64,000 nt of DNA from Kutzneria sp. CA-103260 (GTDB taxonomy: Bacteria; Actinomycetota; Actinomycetes; Mycobacteriales; Pseudonocardiaceae), in assembly GCF_018263855.1 (NCBI RefSeq), contig NZ_CP073318.1, positions 3,596,001 through 3,660,000 of the forward strand. Reading direction: 5' to 3'. Below are positions 17,755 through 26,265 of the stretch, piece after piece; positions within the stretch are counted from its first letter, which is position 1; each line of letters begins with the position of its first letter. Under the pieces are notes generated by a model. It worked only from the letters and a program-made list of their open reading frames with translations, had not been told where the DNA came from and made no database searches. The position numbers and the translations under genes were made by a program.

Positions 17755-19094
17755 ACCGCGGCCTCCGCGGTGTTGGCCGGGGTGATGGGTTTGACCCGTA
17801 CCCAGAACAGGTAGACCGCGGCGGACAGCAGCGCGCTCGCGGCGCCGGCGAGCAGTGGGCCAACGTACGATCCGCCGCTGAGGGTCAGCAGCAGGCCGAT
17901 CACGATCGGGCTGGCCAGGTTGCCGATCTGCGAACCGAAGTTCTGGAAGCCAGCGATCGACGCCACTGTCTCCGGTGTGGAGGCGACCTCGGCCGGCAGG
18001 CTCAGAATCGAGGCGGCCGCGAAGGACTGTGCCGCACTGCTGACGGTGAGCACGGTCATCAGCACCAGGTTGCTGGAGATGAACGGCGCGAACCCGATGC
18101 ACGCGCTCAGGACGGCTCCGGTGATGATCGGGAGCTTGCGGGCGATGTTCGTCGGAATGCCGGCCGCGAGCATCCGGTCGGACAGCAGGCCGCCGAGCAG
18201 GTCGGCGCCGATGGCGATCAGCGCCGGGATCGCGCCGACCAGGCCGAACTCCTCTTGCGAGAAGTGCCGGGCATCCATCAGGTAGCTGGGGTACCAGGTG
18301 AGGAAGAAGGCCCCGGCGAAACCGCGGAAGATGTAGCCGGTGAGCAGGGCCCATACCTGGTTCTCGCGCAGCAACCGTCGCCACGGCACCGCGACGACCG
18401 TGCCAGCGCCCACCGTCTCGCCCTGGTCGGACCGGATGTGGGCCAACTCCGCGGCCGAGACGCGCCGGTGGCGCTCGGGTTCGCGGTAGACGGCGAGCCA
18501 GCCGAGAATCCACAGCAGACCGATCGCGCCGATCACCACGAACGCCAGGCGCCAGCCGACGAACAGGATGAGCGCGGTGACCACCGGGACCGACAGCGCC
18601 GTGCCGATCTGCTGGCCCGAGTCGAACAGACTGGACGCGAAAGCCCTCTCCCGCCGGGGAAACCAGCGGGACACCACCTTGGTGTTGGCCGGCTGCACCG
18701 GAGCCTCGCCCATGCCGAGGCCGAGCCGGAACATCAGTAGTGAGCCCACTCCGCCGGCCACGCTGGTCAGCGCCGTCCACACCGACCACCAGCCGACCGC
18801 GATCGGGTAGATCAGGCGCGGGCCGAACCGGTCGAGCAACCAACCCGAGGGGATCTGGAACAGCGCGTAGGACCAGAAGAACGCGGACAGCACCACGCCC
18901 TTGATCGCGGCGCTGAGGTGGAAATCCTTCGAGATGAACGGAATCGACACGCTGATCGCGGCCCGGTCCAGGTAGGCGATGGTCAGGCCGAGCGCGGAGA
19001 GCCCGATGATCGACCAGCGCACCCGGCTGCGGCGCTGGCCGGTCACGGCCAGGTCGGACGCCGATGAGGGCGCGCTGACTCTGGGCTTGGGCAT
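17751..19094 (-). CDS. MFS transporter, anion:cation symporter (ACS) type
   Basis: A 447-residue, 12-helix transporter. The loop motif YLDRAAISVSIPFI near residue 40 and the DRFGPRLIY loop are typical of the ACS branch, which includes hexuronate, galactonate and glucarate importers (ExuT/DgoT/GudP). It is the first gene of a two-gene operon with the sugar-acid dehydratase, overlapping it by four bases. The upstream region holds palindromic GntR-type operator candidates. I infer import of a hexonate or aldarate released from plant polysaccharides. Confidence 0.85.
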   Translation of the reverse strand: MPKPRVSAPSSASDLAVTGQRRSRVRWSIIGLSALGLTIAYLDRAAISVSIPFISKDFHLSAAIKGVVLSAFFWSYALFQIPSGWLLDRFGPRLIYPIAVGWWSVWTALTSVAGGVGSLLMFRLGLGMGEAPVQPANTKVVSRWFPRRERAFASSLFDSGQQIGTALSVPVVTALILFVGWRLAFVVIGAIGLLWILGWLAVYREPERHRRVSAAELAHIRSDQGETVGAGTVVAVPWRRLLRENQVWALLTGYIFRGFAGAFFLTWYPSYLMDARHFSQEEFGLVGAIPALIAIGADLLGGLLSDRMLAAGIPTNIARKLPIITGAVLSACIGFAPFISSNLVLMTVLTVSSAAQSFAAASILSLPAEVASTPETVASIAGFQNFGSQIGNLASPIVIGLLLTLSGGSYVGPLLAGAASALLSAAVYLFWVRVKPITPANTAEAAV

Positions 19095-19105
19095 CGTTGC
19101 TCCCG

Positions 19106-19135
19106 TGATACATCATGCTTGGTATATGAGATACC
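19106..19135. promoter_or_regulatory. GntR-like operator candidate before the sugar-acid operon
   Basis: TGATACATCA and GGTATATGAGATACC lie side by side 12-41 bases upstream of the MFS start codon. The second is an inverted repeat GGTAT-N5-ATACC. Such palindromes are typical for GntR-family repressors of sugar-acid operons. No complete GntR gene is present in the window. Confidence 0.5.
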
Positions 19136-19139
19136 CTAA

Positions 19140-19460
19140 CCACGCTTCGCGAACCGCCACAAGAGTGCGAATTGCCCACCCAACGGCGTCACGCGGGCGG
19201 CGGTGCCGCGGAGATACTGCTGCCAGCCACGGTCGCGGCACGGCCGTGGTGCCGGCGCCGGCGATCATCGCGAGCAGCAGCCGGTCATGGTCGCGGGTCG
19301 GGAACTGGTAGGGGCTCTCGAACTCGGGCGCGCCGAAATCCACCGCCACCTCGTGCACCGTGGTCACACAGACTCGTCGTCCGTTGTGATCTTGACGAGC
19401 GCTCGCGGGCCGGTCACCCACCCAGTGCCGGAAGGGCGTCAGCGACTCGATTCTCGGCTG
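19140..19460 (-). pseudogene. Remnant of a second enolase-superfamily gene and unidentified fragment
   Basis: Between about 19375 and 19457 the minus strand reads RIESLTPFRHWVGDRPA and then, after a one-base frame change, ALVKITTDDE. This parallels the start of the intact dehydratase (RIESLETFRQRVGNRP then LLVKITTDDG). The rest of the gene is missing. The sequence downstream includes GAPEFESPYQF and RDHDRLLLAMIAG, which could be from a GntR FCD domain, but this is weak. The region looks like a deletion scar that fused two genes. Confidence 0.5.
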
Positions 19461-19463
19461 TGC

Positions 19464-21623
19464 CTACGAGATGGGGTTCCAGCCGTCCGATCCCGCCACG
19501 TACTTCTGCGGTGTGTAGTCGGTGGCCTGCGCGTCGGTCAGCTGCGGGCGGTTGCCGTTGACCGACGCGCCGGGGCCGGTGTTGCGGTATTCAAGGAACC
19601 GGGCGCGCTGCCAGGTGCTGGTGCCCATATCCGTCCACGGCTGGGCGCCCGTGATCGTGTTGCTGAGCGAGGACTCCCGGTAGAGCACCTGCGCGTTCTG
19701 CCCCCATGGCCTGCCCAGCGAGGTCACGTTCGCGGCCGCGCCGGTTATGGTGGACTTGTAGAACAGCAGGCCGTATTTGCTGGTCGCCGGGGTGCTGGCG
19801 GCGGTGATCGGGCTGCCGGTGTTGCGCTTCTCGTGGATCGAGCTGTGGTCGAACACCGCGGTCCCGCCGCCGAAGATGAAGTCGACGGTGCCCTCGACGT
19901 AGCAATTCGCCAGGTACGCGCGCGCCGAGTTGGCTAGGTAGAGGGTGTCCTGGTTGCCCAGCATGCGCACATCGCGGAAGACGGCCCGGTCAGCGGAGAG
20001 GTTGAGCGCCAGGGCCTGCGCCCCGGACGTCGCCTTGCTTGGGTCGAAATCGTTGGAGATCGTCAGGTTTGCGGCCAGGAAATCGTGCCCGGACACGAAC
20101 ATCGTCGCGCTGCCGGCCGTTCCGTGTGTGCCTGCCGAGTGGTTGTTCACGATCACGACATCGCGGGGGGATGATCCCGTGCCTTTGAGTGTCACAAAGG
20201 GTTTGTCGATCGTGACGACCTCGCGGTAGTTGCCCGACGCGATGGTGATGGTGACCGGCTTGGTGTTGCCCGCCGGTACGGCGTTGATGGCCGCCTGGAC
20301 CGTGGTGTATTTGCCCGTGCCGTCCGCCGCGACGGTGGCCCTGGTCTCGCCTGCGAAGCCGCGGGTCACCGTCGCGTTGCTCTGCAGGATCCACGCGGAT
20401 CCCGAAGACGGCTTGATTGTCGTGGACGAGGTCGTCACCTGCGCGTTGCGCACCACCATCCCGGTATTCGCGGTGATGTCGACGTGGTTGAGCGTCAACC
20501 CGGTGATCGACCGCTCAGGCAACCCGATGATCTGCCCGGCCGCCGTGGCTCCGGTCGCGGTCACGTTGCTGATGGTGATGTCGTGGTAGTTCGGCGTGGT
20601 GTCGGTGACCGTCTGCGCGGGGTCGCCGTCGGCGGGCACCTTCGGGTAGTAGGCGGTGACAGAGATCGGAGTGGGGACCTTGGTCATCGTCAGGTTGCGG
20701 TAGGTGACGTGGTGTACCTCGCCGCCTCGACCCCGCGCGGTTTTGATCCGCGCGCCGGAGCTGGTCCCGGTCAAGGTGTTGTCGTGGATGTCGACGTCGT
20801 GCACGCCTCCACCGGTGTAGCTGCCGATGGACAGGCCGTGCCCGTTCCGGATCGTGCTGTCGCTCAGCGAGATGTCGTGAGCGGGGCCGCCCTGCGCCGA
20901 CGAGTCGATCGCCAGGTTGTCGTCGCCGCAGTCGATGGTGCTGTTGGTGATGCTGACGAACCCGGACGACCACACGTCGATGCCGTCGGTGTTGGGCGAA
21001 TCCGCCGGCGAGTTGATCGTGATGTGGTCGATCGTGACGTGGTTCGAGGCCTTCATCGTGATGTGCACGTTCGGCGCGTTCTTCACCGTGATGCCCGTGA
21101 TGCTCCCGGTGTTGACCGATTCCATGTCGATCAAGGCGGGCCGGGGCGACAGGGGAAGCCCGGCGGCCTTCTCCTTCTTCGTCTGCGCCCACCATGGCGC
21201 GCCCTGGCCGTCAATCGTGCCGCCGCCGGTGACGGCGACGTTGCTGGTCTTGTTGGCCAACAGCAACGGGGCCAGGTGCGAACCGGACGCCGGGTAGTCG
21301 CCACGGTCCTGCGAGGCAAGCAGGGTGGCGCCGCTGTCGAGCTGGAGCACCACGTTGGTGCCGGGGATGGTGAGCGCGCCGCTGAGGTAGCGGCCTGCGG
21401 TCAGCCTCACGGTGCCGCCGCCCGCGCAGGCGGCCAGCGCCTTCTGGAGGGCGGAGGTGTCCTTGGTCCTGCCATCGCCGATGGCTCCGTAGCTTTTGGC
21501 GCCGCATTCGCGTGCCGCTGATGTCGGCACGGCGCCCGCGGTCGCGCTTCCGGCCCCCAGCGCGGTGATCAGCACGGTCAACGCCGCGATCCTCGTGGAC
21601 CAGCGGCGGAACTTGCCTGACAT
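19464..21623 (-). CDS. Secreted pectinase: GH28 polygalacturonase fused to CE8 pectin methylesterase
   Basis: A 719-residue exported two-domain enzyme. After a signal peptide (about 1-31) comes a GH28 right-handed beta-helix (about 40-410) with SPNTDGID, DCGDDNLAI, NGHGLSIGS and RIKT, the four conserved catalytic and binding blocks of polygalacturonases. The C-terminal half (about 430-719) is a CE8 pectinesterase with GNQDTLY, GTVDFIFG (catalytic Asp) and LGRPWG. De-esterification and backbone cleavage of homogalacturonan in one polypeptide is efficient but uncommon. ATG 21623 is preceded by GGGAGAGCTC. It is near the sugar-acid dehydratase and importer, which fits use of the released uronates. 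Confidence 0.9.
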   Translation of the reverse strand: MSGKFRRWSTRIAALTVLITALGAGSATAGAVPTSAARECGAKSYGAIGDGRTKDTSALQKALAACAGGGTVRLTAGRYLSGALTIPGTNVVLQLDSGATLLASQDRGDYPASGSHLAPLLLANKTSNVAVTGGGTIDGQGAPWWAQTKKEKAAGLPLSPRPALIDMESVNTGSITGITVKNAPNVHITMKASNHVTIDHITINSPADSPNTDGIDVWSSGFVSITNSTIDCGDDNLAIDSSAQGGPAHDISLSDSTIRNGHGLSIGSYTGGGVHDVDIHDNTLTGTSSGARIKTARGRGGEVHHVTYRNLTMTKVPTPISVTAYYPKVPADGDPAQTVTDTTPNYHDITISNVTATGATAAGQIIGLPERSITGLTLNHVDITANTGMVVRNAQVTTSSTTIKPSSGSAWILQSNATVTRGFAGETRATVAADGTGKYTTVQAAINAVPAGNTKPVTITIASGNYREVVTIDKPFVTLKGTGSSPRDVVIVNNHSAGTHGTAGSATMFVSGHDFLAANLTISNDFDPSKATSGAQALALNLSADRAVFRDVRMLGNQDTLYLANSARAYLANCYVEGTVDFIFGGGTAVFDHSSIHEKRNTGSPITAASTPATSKYGLLFYKSTITGAAANVTSLGRPWGQNAQVLYRESSLSNTITGAQPWTDMGTSTWQRARFLEYRNTGPGASVNGNRPQLTDAQATDYTPQKYVAGSDGWNPIS

Positions 21624-22060
21624 TGAGCTCTCCCTTGAGATCGCAACCTGACCTCACTGCTACGACAGTCGATCATTACGGTCGGCGTGTCGTGATCATC
21701 CCGACTGGCTCAACACACCTCGCCGCCACCATGAGCGCGAGCTGAGGAACTCTCGTTTACGGTCTGCGGGCCTGGTCGTTCCCGCCCCCGGGGAGCAGGT
21801 CCCCCGAACCTAACCCGCGCCCTGCCGACAACGGCACCGACGAACGTAGGAATGCTTCAACGACTCTTTGCGATTAGCCCTCAATTCGATTAATTCGAGA
21901 ACCGTTCGCAAGGAGACCCCGGCCAGACCGGCAGCACGGCGAAATCCTTACTCGGCGCCCCCCTACCGCGCCTCGGAACTGGCCGCCGTGACAACGGTGA
22001 CCGGCGGTCTGGTGACGCCGCCCGTCACCTGGTGACCGACACAAGGTCAGGCCGTTAGGG
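21624..22060. other. Divergent intergenic region, no gene recognised
   Basis: About 440 bases between the leftward pectinase gene and the rightward TetR gene. No coding signal was seen. Parts near 21840-21900 are AT-richer than the surroundings and may hold the pectinase promoter. Confidence 0.4.
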
Positions 22061-22090
22061 AACACTTGTATCTTTAGACACGAGTGTGTA
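22061..22090. promoter_or_regulatory. TetR autoregulatory operator candidate
   Basis: ACACTTGT and, 8 bases on, ACGAGTGT form an inverted repeat (one mismatch). The second half is part of a longer imperfect palindrome TAGACACGAGTGTGTA (22075-22090). It overlaps the first possible start codon of the TetR gene, the usual position for self-repression. Confidence 0.5.
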
Positions 22091-22712
22091 CTTTTTGGGC
22101 GTGGACCTGACCCCGCCCGAGCCGTCGCAGGACCGTCGCGTGCGTCGCTCACGTGCCGCGCTGATGCAGGCCGCGGTGGACCTGGTCACCGAACGCGGCA
22201 CGGCCGCCATCCCGCTCTCCGATCTCGCGGATGCCGCGGACGTGAGCCGAAAGGTCGTGTACCAGCACTTCGGCGATCGCGACGCGCTGTTGGTGGCCGC
22301 CGCCGTCGACCTGGCCAGCAACGAACTACTGGCCCGCCCCGCCGACGACGGCCGGACACCGGACGCACGCGGCGGCGCCCTCGCCGTGGCACGCCACTTC
22401 GCCGGCCACCGGCCGTTCTACCGCGCGCTGATGACCGGACCCACCGCGCTCGCGGTGGACCAGGGCCTGATCACCCTGCTCCGGCCGCTGAACCGGGAAG
22501 GCATCCGGCAGCTGCACGGCGCCGGGCTCACTCCCTCCGAGCTCGACGACATCGCCACCTTCGTGACCGGCGGCGCGGCCGCCTTCGTCCGAGCCTGGGT
22601 GATCGACGGACCCGACCCGCTCGATCCCGAGGCATTCACCGACCGGCTGCTGCGCGTGACCTCCGTCCTGCACGCGGCCGAATCCACTTCGGACCGGAAG
22701 GACCGGCCATGA
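22086..22712 (+). CDS. TetR-family regulator
   Basis: A regulator of up to 208 residues with a TetR helix-turn-helix (RALMQAAVDLVTERGTAAIP, LSDLADAADVSRKVVYQHFG) and an all-helical ligand domain. GTG 22086 lies inside the palindrome, so GTG 22101 (VDLTPPEPSQ) is an equally plausible start, possibly on a leaderless mRNA. Its stop codon overlaps the start of the following hydrolase gene by four bases, so it very likely controls that gene and itself. Ligand unknown. Confidence 0.85.
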   Translation: MYFLGVDLTPPEPSQDRRVRRSRAALMQAAVDLVTERGTAAIPLSDLADAADVSRKVVYQHFGDRDALLVAAAVDLASNELLARPADDGRTPDARGGALAVARHFAGHRPFYRALMTGPTALAVDQGLITLLRPLNREGIRQLHGAGLTPSELDDIATFVTGGAAAFVRAWVIDGPDPLDPEAFTDRLLRVTSVLHAAESTSDRKDRP

Positions 22713-24316
22713 GCCTGATCAGCCACCTCATCCAGCGCCAGCTGAAGCTGCCTCCCCCGTCCACCCGGGACGTCGTGGTCCACCGGAACCTCCGGGTGCC
22801 GATGCCGGACGGCGTCGAGCTGCTGGCCGACCGGTGGGCCCCGCGCCACGGCGGCGACGGCCTGCCGACCGCGCTGATCCGGTCGCCGTACGGGCGCAGC
22901 GGGCTGATCGGCACGGGAATGGCCCGCCCGCTGGCCGAACGCGGATACCAGGTGCTGATCCAGAGCGTCCGCGGCGGGTTCGGCTCCGGCGGCGTCTTCG
23001 ACCCGATGCGGCAGGAAAGGTCGGACGGCCTGGCGACGATCGACTGGGTGCTGACCCAGCCCTGGTTCGGCGAGGCGATGGTGCTGTTCGGGATGAGCTA
23101 CCTGGGCCATGTACAGTGGGCGGTCGCCGACCGGCTGCCGCCTCAGGTCAAGGCGCTCATCCCGGTCGTCACGGAGTCGGCGCTGACCCTCGAGTTCCTG
23201 CGCGCCGACGGCATGTCGCTGGAGACTCCCTTCGGCTGGGGCGCGATGGTCGGCACCCAGGAACGGCCGCTGGCGTTGGCCCGCCAGATCATCCAGGGTC
23301 CGCGAACCGCCAAGGCCCTGCTGACCCTGCCGCTCAGTCAGGCCGACCTGGCCGCAATCGGCGAGCGCTCCCAGTACATCCAGGACATCCTCGTGCACGA
23401 CGCCGACTCCCCGCGGTGGCACGGATTCGACCAGCGTGACAACGTGGCCAAGGTGACCGCGCCGGTCAGCTCCATCGGCGGCTGGTACGACATCTTCCTG
23501 CCCGGCCAGCTACGGGACTTCCAGATCCTGCGGGACGCGGGCCGGCCGGCCCGGCTGACCGTCGGACCGTGGACGCACGTGGACATGACCAACACCCCCT
23601 TCACCGAGGCCATCGAGTTCGGACTGCCGCTGGCTCGCGGCGAACAACCGCCACAGCGGCCGCCCGTCCGGCTGTACGTCATGGGCGAGAACACCTGGCG
23701 CGACTTCGCATCCTGGCCCCCGGCCGGCTACGCGCCCCGCCGGTTCCATCTCCAGCCCAGTGGCGGGCTGGCGGACGACCCCGTCGAGTCCGACCCCGAC
23801 CACTACCGCTACGACCCGGTCGATCCGACCCCCGCCGCCGGCGGTGTGCGCATGTCCAAGGACCGCGGCCGCGTGGACAACACCGCGCTGGAGGCCCGAC
23901 CGGACGTGTTGACGTACACCACCCCCGTCCTGGACGAGGACGTCGAGGTGATCGGCGAGGTGAGCGCCGAGATCTGGTTCCGATCCAGCTTGGCCCACGC
24001 CGACGTGTTCGTCCGGCTCTGCGACGTCGATCCGGCCGGTCGCTCCTGGAACGTCTGCGACGGCCTGGTCAGCCTCACCGACGCCGACGAAACGCGTCGA
24101 GCCGTCGTCGGACTCTGGCCCACCGCGCACCGATTCCAGCGCGGACACCGGATCCGGGTCCAAGTCTCCAGCGGCGCCTTCCCCCGCTTCGCCCGCAACC
24201 CCGGCACCGGCGAGCCGCTGGCCACCGCCACCACGATGATCAGCGCCAACCAGACCGTCCACCACGACCCGTCCCGCCCGTCCGCGATCATCCTCCCGGT
24301 GCGGGCGGACCACTGA
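22709..24316 (+). CDS. CocE/NonD-family hydrolase (X-Pro dipeptidyl-peptidase S15 fold)
   Basis: A 535-residue serine hydrolase. The alpha/beta domain contains MPDGVELLADRW, the nucleophile motif FGMSYLGHVQW and a C-terminal jelly-roll (about 350-535), the architecture of cocaine esterase, NonD-type hydrolases and X-Pro dipeptidyl peptidases. There is no signal peptide, so it is cytoplasmic. It is co-translated with the TetR gene through a 4-base ATGA overlap, which suggests a TetR-controlled detoxification or ester/amide hydrolysis step. The substrate is unknown. Confidence 0.88.
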   Translation: MSLISHLIQRQLKLPPPSTRDVVVHRNLRVPMPDGVELLADRWAPRHGGDGLPTALIRSPYGRSGLIGTGMARPLAERGYQVLIQSVRGGFGSGGVFDPMRQERSDGLATIDWVLTQPWFGEAMVLFGMSYLGHVQWAVADRLPPQVKALIPVVTESALTLEFLRADGMSLETPFGWGAMVGTQERPLALARQIIQGPRTAKALLTLPLSQADLAAIGERSQYIQDILVHDADSPRWHGFDQRDNVAKVTAPVSSIGGWYDIFLPGQLRDFQILRDAGRPARLTVGPWTHVDMTNTPFTEAIEFGLPLARGEQPPQRPPVRLYVMGENTWRDFASWPPAGYAPRRFHLQPSGGLADDPVESDPDHYRYDPVDPTPAAGGVRMSKDRGRVDNTALEARPDVLTYTTPVLDEDVEVIGEVSAEIWFRSSLAHADVFVRLCDVDPAGRSWNVCDGLVSLTDADETRRAVVGLWPTAHRFQRGHRIRVQVSSGAFPRFARNPGTGEPLATATTMISANQTVHHDPSRPSAIILPVRADH

Positions 24317-24379
24317 ATCGCGTTGTGCGGGCGAGGAAGTTGTTCGGACACAGGTAGACGGCGCGGGCCGGCGATCGTG

Positions 24380-25408
24380 TCAGATGGGCTCGAAGCGGGA
24401 ACTTGCCACCACGGCGACCAGTGCGTCCAGGACCAGGGAGTGCTCACCGGGAGCGAGGGTCTGAGGGTTGAGGGCGATGGCGTCGTCGACGACGAGCACG
24501 GCTACGCGGGGAGAGCCGGACCAGAGGGCGTCGGCGAGGGCGGGGGCGGACCAACCGGCCACGCGGACGAGGGCGCGGGAGTGGGGCTGGCCGGCCTCGC
24601 TGGGGAAGCCGCGGACGGCGGTGACGCCGGGGAAGCGGTTGAGCGCGGTGAGCCAGTCGGTGACGACGCGCTCGTACGAATCGAGCAGCGCTGGCTCGTC
24701 CTGGGCCAGCGACCACTCAACGGCGGCGAGCAGGCCGAGAAGCTCCTCCTTGCCCACCTTCATCCCACGGCCGACACCGTGGTTGGGCGAGCCGAACCGG
24801 CGACAGCCCTCGACGATGTCGGCCCGCCCGAGCACGAGCCCACTGGACTGCGGCCCGCGCAAACCCTTGCCACCGCTGAGGATGACGGCATCGGCGCCGG
24901 CATCGACGGTGAAGGACCACAGCGACGAGATGGGCGGCACCTGGGCGGCGGCGTCGACGAGGACGGGGACACCGTAGGAGTGAGCGAGGGCGATGGCCTT
25001 GCCGAGGTCGGCATCGCCGTAGTGGGCACCGGCGAACCAGAGCAGGCAGGCGGTGTCGGGGCTCGTGGCGTCCAGGTCGACGATGCGAGCGCCGAGTAGG
25101 CGGGCGGCGAAGTCATAGGGGTTGCGGTGCTGGGGAAGTATGGCGACCTCGAAGTCGCGCGGGAAGGAGCCGCCGGCGCAGGCGGCCACGGACAGGGTGA
25201 TGCCGGCGGAGGCTCCGGAACTGACGTAGCCGGCCTCGTTGCCGGTCAGACGGGCCAGCTCGGCGCCGACTTGCCGCTGAAGGTCGGGCAGGTCGACGAA
25301 ACACTGCGAGGCCGCGGTCATGGCCTCGATGACGGGCGGTGCGAGCCGCGAGCCGCCCAGGCGGGTAAGGGTGGCGGCGGCGTTGATCACGGGTCGAAGT
25401 TCGATCAT
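24380..25408 (-). CDS. SelA/DgaE-like PLP-dependent enzyme
   Basis: A 342-residue PLP fold-type I protein of the SelA-related group that includes D-glucosaminate-6-phosphate ammonia-lyase (DgaE). The PLP Lys is in SGGKGLRGPQSSG, the Asp that contacts the pyridine N is in VLVDAAAQVPP, and YVSSGASAGITLS forms the phosphate-binding part. It starts at ATG 25408, overlapping the upstream esterase-like gene by four bases. It closes a sugar-import operon, so it probably acts on an amino- or deoxy-sugar acid rather than on tRNA. Selenocysteine synthesis is unlikely because the tRNA-binding N-terminal domain is absent. Confidence 0.8.
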   Translation of the reverse strand: MIELRPVINAAATLTRLGGSRLAPPVIEAMTAASQCFVDLPDLQRQVGAELARLTGNEAGYVSSGASAGITLSVAACAGGSFPRDFEVAILPQHRNPYDFAARLLGARIVDLDATSPDTACLLWFAGAHYGDADLGKAIALAHSYGVPVLVDAAAQVPPISSLWSFTVDAGADAVILSGGKGLRGPQSSGLVLGRADIVEGCRRFGSPNHGVGRGMKVGKEELLGLLAAVEWSLAQDEPALLDSYERVVTDWLTALNRFPGVTAVRGFPSEAGQPHSRALVRVAGWSAPALADALWSGSPRVAVLVVDDAIALNPQTLAPGEHSLVLDALVAVVASSRFEPI

Positions 25409-26265
25409 GCGGCGAACCGTGCTTTCGGCTCCACACCGAGCTGTCCTGCCAGCCAGGTGTCCATGGACCGGACGTCCACGGCGTCCTCGTTGGTGAGTTG
25501 GTAGGTCTCCAGGTGTCGCAAACCCGCGAGCAGGTCGGCGCTCCACGGTGAGTCGACGCTGGGCACGGCGAGCAGCGTATGGGCGGTGACGTCGCGGGCA
25601 TGGGAGACGGGATCGAACAGGGCGAGAGTGGAGGCGATCAAGGACTCGTCGCCGGCACGGAGCCGGAGGTGGTCGTTGAGCTCCTCCAACGGGTACTCGG
25701 TCGTCGTGAGACGACGCTGCAAGGCGTTGTGCAGCAAGGGGGTGTTGACCTGGACGGCGGTGAACAGGGGGCGGCGGGCGGCGGTGAGGAGAGCCAGGTC
25801 GTCGCCGACAACGCCCACACGAGAGCCGTCCACAGTGGGCAATGAGAGAAGGAACTCGGCGAAGCGTAGACAGTCCGCGACGATCGAGCGGTAGATGTAA
25901 CGGACGGAGTCGGTGATGTCGAGGGTGAACAGGCCGGGATAGGCTGCGGCGAAAGGACTGTCGGAGCGACGCTGCCCGCGATGCATGGGAGTGAACACGA
26001 CGTAACGGAGCCGGTCGATGTAGTGCGGCGGATTGTTCACGCTGCCATGGCGGGGAATCTCAAGCAAGGCGGGAAACGGACCTGGTCCGGTCGGCACGCT
26101 GAGGTAGCCGAACAGCCGGTAGCCGTCGAGGCCAGTGAGGTGCACCTCGTAGCCGGTGAAGTCCGAAGTGGACCGAGCGGGCGTCTGGTCGACGACCGGT
26201 CGCGCCGCAAACGCGGCCAGTTCGGCGTCGACCGTGTTCCAGAAGCTCACCCGAATGGAATTCAC
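25405..26265 (-). CDS. Acetyl xylan esterase-like protein lacking the nucleophile
   Basis: A 286-residue AXE1-type alpha/beta protein, paralogous to the next gene upstream. It keeps the family core (GYLSVPTGPGPFPALLEIP, HYIDRLRYVVFTPMHRGQRR, YIYRSIVADCLRFAEFLLSL). Where the active enzymes have GxSQGG it reads VGVVGDDLALL, so the catalytic Ser is replaced by Asp. The loss predicts a binding or regulatory role, or a different chemistry. It starts at GTG 26265, overlapping the upstream stop by four bases, and is therefore co-expressed with the intact esterase. Confidence 0.78.
   Translation of the reverse strand: MNSIRVSFWNTVDAELAAFAARPVVDQTPARSTSDFTGYEVHLTGLDGYRLFGYLSVPTGPGPFPALLEIPRHGSVNNPPHYIDRLRYVVFTPMHRGQRRSDSPFAAAYPGLFTLDITDSVRYIYRSIVADCLRFAEFLLSLPTVDGSRVGVVGDDLALLTAARRPLFTAVQVNTPLLHNALQRRLTTTEYPLEELNDHLRLRAGDESLIASTLALFDPVSHARDVTAHTLLAVPSVDSPWSADLLAGLRHLETYQLTNEDAVDVRSMDTWLAGQLGVEPKARFAA

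Noticed and set aside
24380..25408. Selenocysteine synthase (selA)
   Set aside because: Too short, no N-terminal tRNA-binding domain, and no selB or selD nearby; the operon context is sugar catabolism.
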